DNA from: CANKHJ01 sp035556495
Lineage (GTDB): Bacteria; Pseudomonadota; Alphaproteobacteria; Rhizobiales; Xanthobacteraceae
Length of the DNA stretch: 35,931 nucleotides
Direction of reading: 5' to 3'
Assembly (NCBI GenBank): GCA_035556495.1
Contig: DATMEW010000044.1
Span: 1 to 35,931 of the forward strand
Of this stretch, positions 32,193 through 35,931 are shown in pieces. A program made the position numbers and the translations under genes. The notes under the pieces are model-generated. The model ran no database searches and was not told where the DNA came from. It saw only the letters and a program-made list of their open reading frames with translations. Positions within the stretch are counted from its first letter, which is position 1; each line of letters opens with the position of its first letter.

Positions 32193-33395
32193 ATGATCAG
32201 GGCTGGACTCGCGCTTGCGGCGGCGCTTTCGTTGCTATCTTCAACGGCCTCTGCGCAGATCGCAGGGGACAAGATCAGGATCGGCGTGCTGACCGATCTC
32301 TCCGGCTTCTATGAATCGGGGACCGGCCATGGCTCCGTCGAGGCGGTCAAGATGGCCGTCGAAGAATTCGGCGGCCAGATCCACGGCAAACCCATCGAAG
32401 TCATCGCCGGCGACCATCAGAACAAGCCCGACATCGGCGCGTCCATCGCCAACCGCTGGTTTGACGTGGACAAGGTCGACGTGATCGCGGAACTCGTCAA
32501 TTCCGCCGTGGCTTTCGCGGTGCTCGACATCGCCAAGCAGAAGAACAAGGCGATCCTGCTCGCGGGCGCCGGCTCGGCCGACTTCACGGGCAAGGCCTGC
32601 GCGCCGGACAACAGCGTGCATTGGGTCTACGACACTTACGAACTCGGCGCCGCGGCCGGCGCGGCCGTGCCGCAGCTCGGCAAGAAATGGTTCCTCATCA
32701 GCGCCGACTATGCCTTCGGCGCCGCGCTGGAAGCCGGCGTGCGGAGCGCGCTTGAAAAGGCCGGCGCCGCCGTGGTCGGCTCCGTGAAACACCCGATCGG
32801 CAGCAACGACTTCTCGTCCTATGTGCTTCAGGCCCAGGCTTCCGGCGCGGACGTGATCGCGCTGAACAATGGCGGCGACGACACCATCAACGGCCTGAAG
32901 GCGATCCGCGAATTCGGCCTCAAAGGCAAGGTCGTCGGCTTCGGTCTCGACAGCCCGCTGTCGATCCGGGCCATGGGACTCGAAACCGCGCAGGGCGCCT
33001 ATAACGTCAATCCGTGGGTGGTCGGCGACGATGCCGATACCAAGAAATGGGTCGACACGTTCATCCAGCGCCGCAAGGTCTTCCCCGGCTCGTTCCAGGT
33101 CGGCGTCTACTCTGCCGCGCGCAGCTATCTGAAAGCCGTCGAGGCCGCCAATTCCACGGACTCCAAGGTGGTCATCGCCAAGATGCGCGAAATGAAGGTG
33201 GACGATGTGTTCACCCGCGACGGCTTCCTGCGGCCGGACGGACGCATGGTCCATAGCGTCGCGCTGACGCAGATCAAGACGCCCGGCGAGTCGAAGGGCG
33301 AGTGGGACCTGACGAAGGTTGTCAGCAAGCTCAAGGGCGAGGATGTCTTCCGCCCGCTGAAGGACGGCGGCTGCCCCGCGCTCGCCGGCAAATAA
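32193..33395 (+). CDS. ABC transporter substrate-binding protein, second Liv-type system
   Basis: A 400-residue periplasmic binding protein. The signal peptide MIRAGLALAAALSLLSSTAS ends with A-Q. The mature part has KIRIGVLTDLSGFYESGTGH, then VKMAVEEFGGQIHGKPIEVI, ANRWFDVDKVDVIAELVNSA and FLISADYAFGAALEAGVRSA. This is the leucine-binding-like family, in a subgroup that often serves aromatic acids or amides in Alphaproteobacteria (general recollection, not tested). GAGGGAGAAAACG precedes the ATG. It is the first gene of a plus-strand operon with livG, livF, livH and a further permease, and a stable hairpin follows its stop codon. Confidence 0.94.
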   Translation: MIRAGLALAAALSLLSSTASAQIAGDKIRIGVLTDLSGFYESGTGHGSVEAVKMAVEEFGGQIHGKPIEVIAGDHQNKPDIGASIANRWFDVDKVDVIAELVNSAVAFAVLDIAKQKNKAILLAGAGSADFTGKACAPDNSVHWVYDTYELGAAAGAAVPQLGKKWFLISADYAFGAALEAGVRSALEKAGAAVVGSVKHPIGSNDFSSYVLQAQASGADVIALNNGGDDTINGLKAIREFGLKGKVVGFGLDSPLSIRAMGLETAQGAYNVNPWVVGDDADTKKWVDTFIQRRKVFPGSFQVGVYSAARSYLKAVEAANSTDSKVVIAKMREMKVDDVFTRDGFLRPDGRMVHSVALTQIKTPGESKGEWDLTKVVSKLKGEDVFRPLKDGGCPALAGK

Positions 33396-33411
33396 AGCGT
33401 CAATGCATACG

Positions 33412-33440
33412 CTCCCGCCGCCATCGTGACGGCGGGAGCG
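33412..33440 (+). terminator. Intercistronic hairpin after the binding-protein gene
   Basis: GCTCCCGCCG (33412-33421), nine-base loop, CGGCGGGAGC (33431-33440): a perfect 10-bp stem 17 bp after the stop codon and before the livG start. No T run follows. Such hairpins often stabilise the upstream mRNA or cause partial termination so that the binding protein is made in excess over the membrane and ATPase subunits. Confidence 0.6.
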
Positions 33441-33457
33441 GCATTTCAGGTGTGCCC

Positions 33458-34315
33458 GTGTCCCAGCCTCCCCGCGAACCTCCGACCGATCCGAATGCTC
33501 TCGCCGCGCAGAACACCCGTCATACCGCCCCGTTCGCGCCAGGGCTGCGGGCAGATGCCGCCGACGCCGCGCCCATCCTCCGGCTTGACGATGTGTCGAA
33601 GGATTTTCTTGGCTTCTCTGCGGTCCGCCACCTGACGCTTGATGTGAAGCCGGGCACGATCCACGCGCTGATCGGCCCGAACGGCGCCGGCAAGACCACG
33701 GTGTTCAACCTCGCCACCAAGTTCCTGCAACCGTCCTCGGGCCGCATCCTGTTCAAGGGACAGGACATCACCCGCACGGAGCCAGCCGCCGTGGCGCGCC
33801 TCGGCATGGTGCGTTCGTTCCAGATCTCGGCGGTGTTCGGCCAGCTTACCGCGCTGGAGAATGTGCGCATCGCCTTGCAGCGCAAGCGCAGCGACGGCTT
33901 CTATTTCTGGCGCAGCGACCGCATCCTGCACGAGATGGACGATCGCGCCCGCGCCCTCCTCGCCGAGGTGGGCCTCGAAAGCTATGCCGGGATCAAGGCG
34001 ATCGAAATGTCCTACGGCCGGCGCCGGGCGCTGGAGCTGGCGACCACGCTCGCGCTCGATCCCGAACTGATGCTGCTGGACGAGCCGATGTCCGGCCTCG
34101 GCCAGGAGGATGTCGGGCGCATCGCCGCGCTGATCCGGGCCAGCGCAGCTTCCCGCACCATCCTCATGGTCGAGCATAACCTCTCCGTCGTCGCCGATCT
34201 GTCGGACCGCATCACCGTGCTGGCGCGCGGCGAGATTCTGGCCGACGGGCGCTATGCCGACCTCGTCAAGAATCCGGCCGTGATCGAGGCCTATCTGGGG
34301 TCCGACCATGGCTGA
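33458..34315 (+). CDS. livG: Branched-chain amino-acid-type ABC transporter ATPase LivG, N-terminally extended
   Basis: I chose the GTG at 33458 (285 aa) because CAGGTG lies at ribosome-binding distance; an in-frame GTG at 33452 is an alternative. The first 38 residues are rich in Pro and Ala and not part of the ATPase fold. Then come the Walker A GPNGAGKT (73-80), LGMVRSFQISAVFGQLTALE, the signature MSYGRRRALELATTL, the Walker B LMLLDEPMSGLG and the H-loop MVEHNLSVVADLSDRI, all LivG-like. It overlaps livF by 8 bp. It differs substantially from the other LivG in the window. Confidence 0.92.
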   Translation: MSQPPREPPTDPNALAAQNTRHTAPFAPGLRADAADAAPILRLDDVSKDFLGFSAVRHLTLDVKPGTIHALIGPNGAGKTTVFNLATKFLQPSSGRILFKGQDITRTEPAAVARLGMVRSFQISAVFGQLTALENVRIALQRKRSDGFYFWRSDRILHEMDDRARALLAEVGLESYAGIKAIEMSYGRRRALELATTLALDPELMLLDEPMSGLGQEDVGRIAALIRASAASRTILMVEHNLSVVADLSDRITVLARGEILADGRYADLVKNPAVIEAYLGSDHG

Positions 34316-35015
34316 GGCGCGCTCGCTACAGATCGACAATCTTCACGCCTATTACGGCGATTCCCATGTGCTGCACGGCGTGTCGCTGGACGTGAAGCCG
34401 GGCGAGGTCGTCACCATTCTCGGCCGCAACGGCGCTGGAAAGACCACGACGCTGCGCGCCGTCATGGGCCTGATCGAGCGGCGCACCGGTTCGATCCGCA
34501 TTTCCGGCGACGAGGTCATCGCCGCGACGCCGGAGAAGATCGCCCGCCACGGCCTCGGCTACGTGCCGGAGGAGCGCGGCATCTATGCGACCCTCGACGT
34601 CACGGAGAACCTGTTGCTGCCGCGCAAGATCAACGATCACGGCATGGCGCTCGACGACATCTACCGGCTGTTTCCCAATCTGCACGAGCGCCGGCGCTCC
34701 CCGGGCACGAAGCTGTCCGGCGGTGAACAGCAGATGCTGGCCATCGCTCGGGTGCTGCGCACGGGCGCCTCGCTGTTCCTGCTGGACGAACCGACCGAGG
34801 GCCTCGCGCCCGTCATCGTGCAGCAGATCGGCCGCGCCATCGAACTGATGAAATCCCAGGGCAACACCATTGTCCTCGTGGAGCAGAATTTCCGCTTCGC
34901 CAGTCGCATCGCCGACCGGCATTATGTGATGGAGCGCGGCCTGATCATCGATATGATCCCCGGCGCGGAGGTCGCCGGCCGCCAGACACAGATCCAGCAA
35001 TATCTCGGCATCTGA
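34308..35015 (+). CDS. livF: Branched-chain amino-acid-type ABC transporter ATPase LivF (second system)
   Basis: A 235-residue ATPase subunit. Walker A GRNGAGKT (39-46), YVPEERGIYATLDVTENLLL, signature KLSGGEQQMLAIARVL, Walker B LFLLDEPTEGLAPVI and H-loop LVEQNFRFASRIADRH identify LivF. The start codon lies within the end of livG (8-bp overlap), indicating translational coupling. It would pair with the preceding LivG on the LivHM permease. Confidence 0.95.
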   Translation: MAEARSLQIDNLHAYYGDSHVLHGVSLDVKPGEVVTILGRNGAGKTTTLRAVMGLIERRTGSIRISGDEVIAATPEKIARHGLGYVPEERGIYATLDVTENLLLPRKINDHGMALDDIYRLFPNLHERRRSPGTKLSGGEQQMLAIARVLRTGASLFLLDEPTEGLAPVIVQQIGRAIELMKSQGNTIVLVEQNFRFASRIADRHYVMERGLIIDMIPGAEVAGRQTQIQQYLGI

Positions 35016-35027
35016 AAGGCTCGTCCC

Positions 35028-35897
35028 GTGACATCCCAAATGATCTTCGGACAGCTGCTGGTGGGCCTCATCAACGGCTCCTTCTACGCGCTGATGGCGC
35101 TGGGCTTCGCTGTCATCTTCGGCCTGCTCGGCATCATCAACATCGCCCAGGGCACGTTCTACATGCTCGGCGCATTCGGGGCCTGGATGCTGCTGAACTA
35201 TGCCGGCATCGGCTATTGGCCGGCGCTCATCCTCTCGCCGCTCGCGGCCGGGCTGCTCGGCATGGCGCTGGAGAAAACGCTGATCTCGCGCATGTACAAG
35301 CTCGACCACATCTACGGCCTGCTGCTCACCTTCGGCCTGTTCATGTTCATCATGGGCACCTTCATCTGGCTGTTCCAGACCGCCGGCCGGCCCTATCCCG
35401 TGCCCGACGCCCTGCGCGGAGGCTGGAACCTCGGCTTCATGTTCATGCCGAAATACCGGGGCTGGGTGGTGCTGGTGTCGCTGGTGACGTGTTTCGCGAC
35501 CTGGTACGCCATCGAGAAGACCGCCCTCGGCCGCACCCTGCGCGCCGCGACCGAAAATCCGATGCTGACCCGCGCCTTCGGCATCAACGTGCCGGCGCTG
35601 CTCACCTTCGGCTTCGGCGTCGGCGTGGCGCTGGCGGGCCTCGCCGGCGTGCTGGCCGGCCCGATCTATACCGTGAGCCCGCTGATGGGCGGCGAACTCG
35701 TCATCGTCGTCTTCGCCATCGTCGTGGTCGGCGGCATGCAGTCCATCCTCGGCGCCATCGTCGTCGGCCTCGCCTTCGGCGTCATCGAGGGATTCACCAA
35801 GGTGTTCTATCCGCAAGGAGCGAATCTGGTGATCTTCATCATCATGTTCCTGGTGCTGCTGGTGAAGCCGGCCGGCCTGTTCGGATATCAGAAATGA
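35028..35897 (+). CDS. livH: Branched-chain amino-acid-type ABC transporter permease LivH (second system)
   Basis: A 289-residue inner-membrane permease starting at GTG 35028. FGLLGIINIAQGTFYMLGAF is the LivH N-terminal signature, and VIVVFAIVVVGGMQSILGAI the ATPase-contacting loop. Multiple long hydrophobic stretches throughout are consistent with about eight helices. The stop TGA overlaps the next ATG (ATGA at 35894-35897), so the operon continues past the window. Confidence 0.94.
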   Translation: MTSQMIFGQLLVGLINGSFYALMALGFAVIFGLLGIINIAQGTFYMLGAFGAWMLLNYAGIGYWPALILSPLAAGLLGMALEKTLISRMYKLDHIYGLLLTFGLFMFIMGTFIWLFQTAGRPYPVPDALRGGWNLGFMFMPKYRGWVVLVSLVTCFATWYAIEKTALGRTLRAATENPMLTRAFGINVPALLTFGFGVGVALAGLAGVLAGPIYTVSPLMGGELVIVVFAIVVVGGMQSILGAIVVGLAFGVIEGFTKVFYPQGANLVIFIIMFLVLLVKPAGLFGYQK

Positions 35898-35931
35898 CGA
35901 TGGCCTCCTCCGCCGACACGCCGCAAACCGA
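35894..35931 (+). CDS. Start of the next operon gene, presumably LivM (truncated)
   Basis: An ATG overlaps the livH stop (ATGA) and opens MTMASSADTPQT to the window end. Only twelve residues are visible, so the product is assigned by position only: Liv operons normally encode LivM after LivH, and no LivM for this system is seen elsewhere in the window. An alternative start is the ATG six bases later. Confidence 0.45.
   Translation, partial: MTMASSADTPQT

Noticed and set aside
34326..35816. A 496-codon minus-strand frame
   Set aside because: Antisense to livF and livH of the second transporter; extremely rich in Asp, Glu, His and Gln without any domain.

Overview
This is a high-GC bacterial chromosomal window. 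Gene content points to a metabolically versatile alphaproteobacterium, probably Hyphomicrobiales (Bradyrhizobium/Bosea-like): a TonB-family protein, PEP carboxylase, orphan Bug-type binding proteins, a PAS/GGDEF/EAL protein and several catabolic clusters with LysR and MarR regulators. The taxon is inferred from gene content only. I saw no rRNA, tRNA, CRISPR array, insertion sequence or integrase.

Layout. 1-2.3 kb: the 3' end of a TonB-family gene, a small protein with a helix-hairpin-helix-like C-terminus, a LysR regulator and a roughly 600-bp stretch holding at most one tiny ORF. 2.3-5.0 kb: ppc. 5.0-16.2 kb: a catabolic locus. One minus-strand unit carries a thiolase-fold protein, a Tat-exported Bug binding protein, an alpha/beta hydrolase and a luciferase-like flavin monooxygenase. 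A divergent plus-strand unit carries two acyl-CoA dehydrogenases. A second minus-strand unit carries an ADP-forming acyl-CoA synthetase and a crotonase. A MarR regulator ends the locus. 16.3-18.8 kb: a PAS-GGDEF-EAL protein. 19.0-23.2 kb: a Rieske oxygenase, a second Bug protein and a BenD-like diol dehydrogenase, divergent from a LysR regulator. 23.3-28.6 kb: a complete branched-chain-amino-acid-type ABC transporter with a creatininase-family hydrolase as last gene. 29.1-32.0 kb: a carboxymuconolactone-decarboxylase-like protein, an aldehyde dehydrogenase and a MarR regulator. 32.2 kb to the end: a second such ABC transporter, cut by the window edge.

How it fits together. The 5-16 kb locus reads as CoA-dependent breakdown of an unidentified organic acid: import (Bug protein), CoA activation, desaturation by a probable heteromeric acyl-CoA dehydrogenase, hydration, then processing by a thiolase-fold protein lacking the usual catalytic residues, with a flavin monooxygenase and a hydrolase for ring or C-C chemistry. 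A motif of the form TTGGTTG-N6-CAACCAA occurs three times, each overlapping a TTGAC(A/G) -35-like element, at the divergent 9.7-9.96 kb promoter region and upstream of the CoA synthetase. It ties the three transcription units into one regulon, with the adjacent MarR protein as prime candidate regulator. The 19-23 kb cluster looks like dioxygenation and rearomatisation of an aromatic acid. The 23-36 kb part is transport-centred, with two complete or near-complete Liv-type systems around an aldehyde-oxidising module. Substrates cannot be read from sequence alone.
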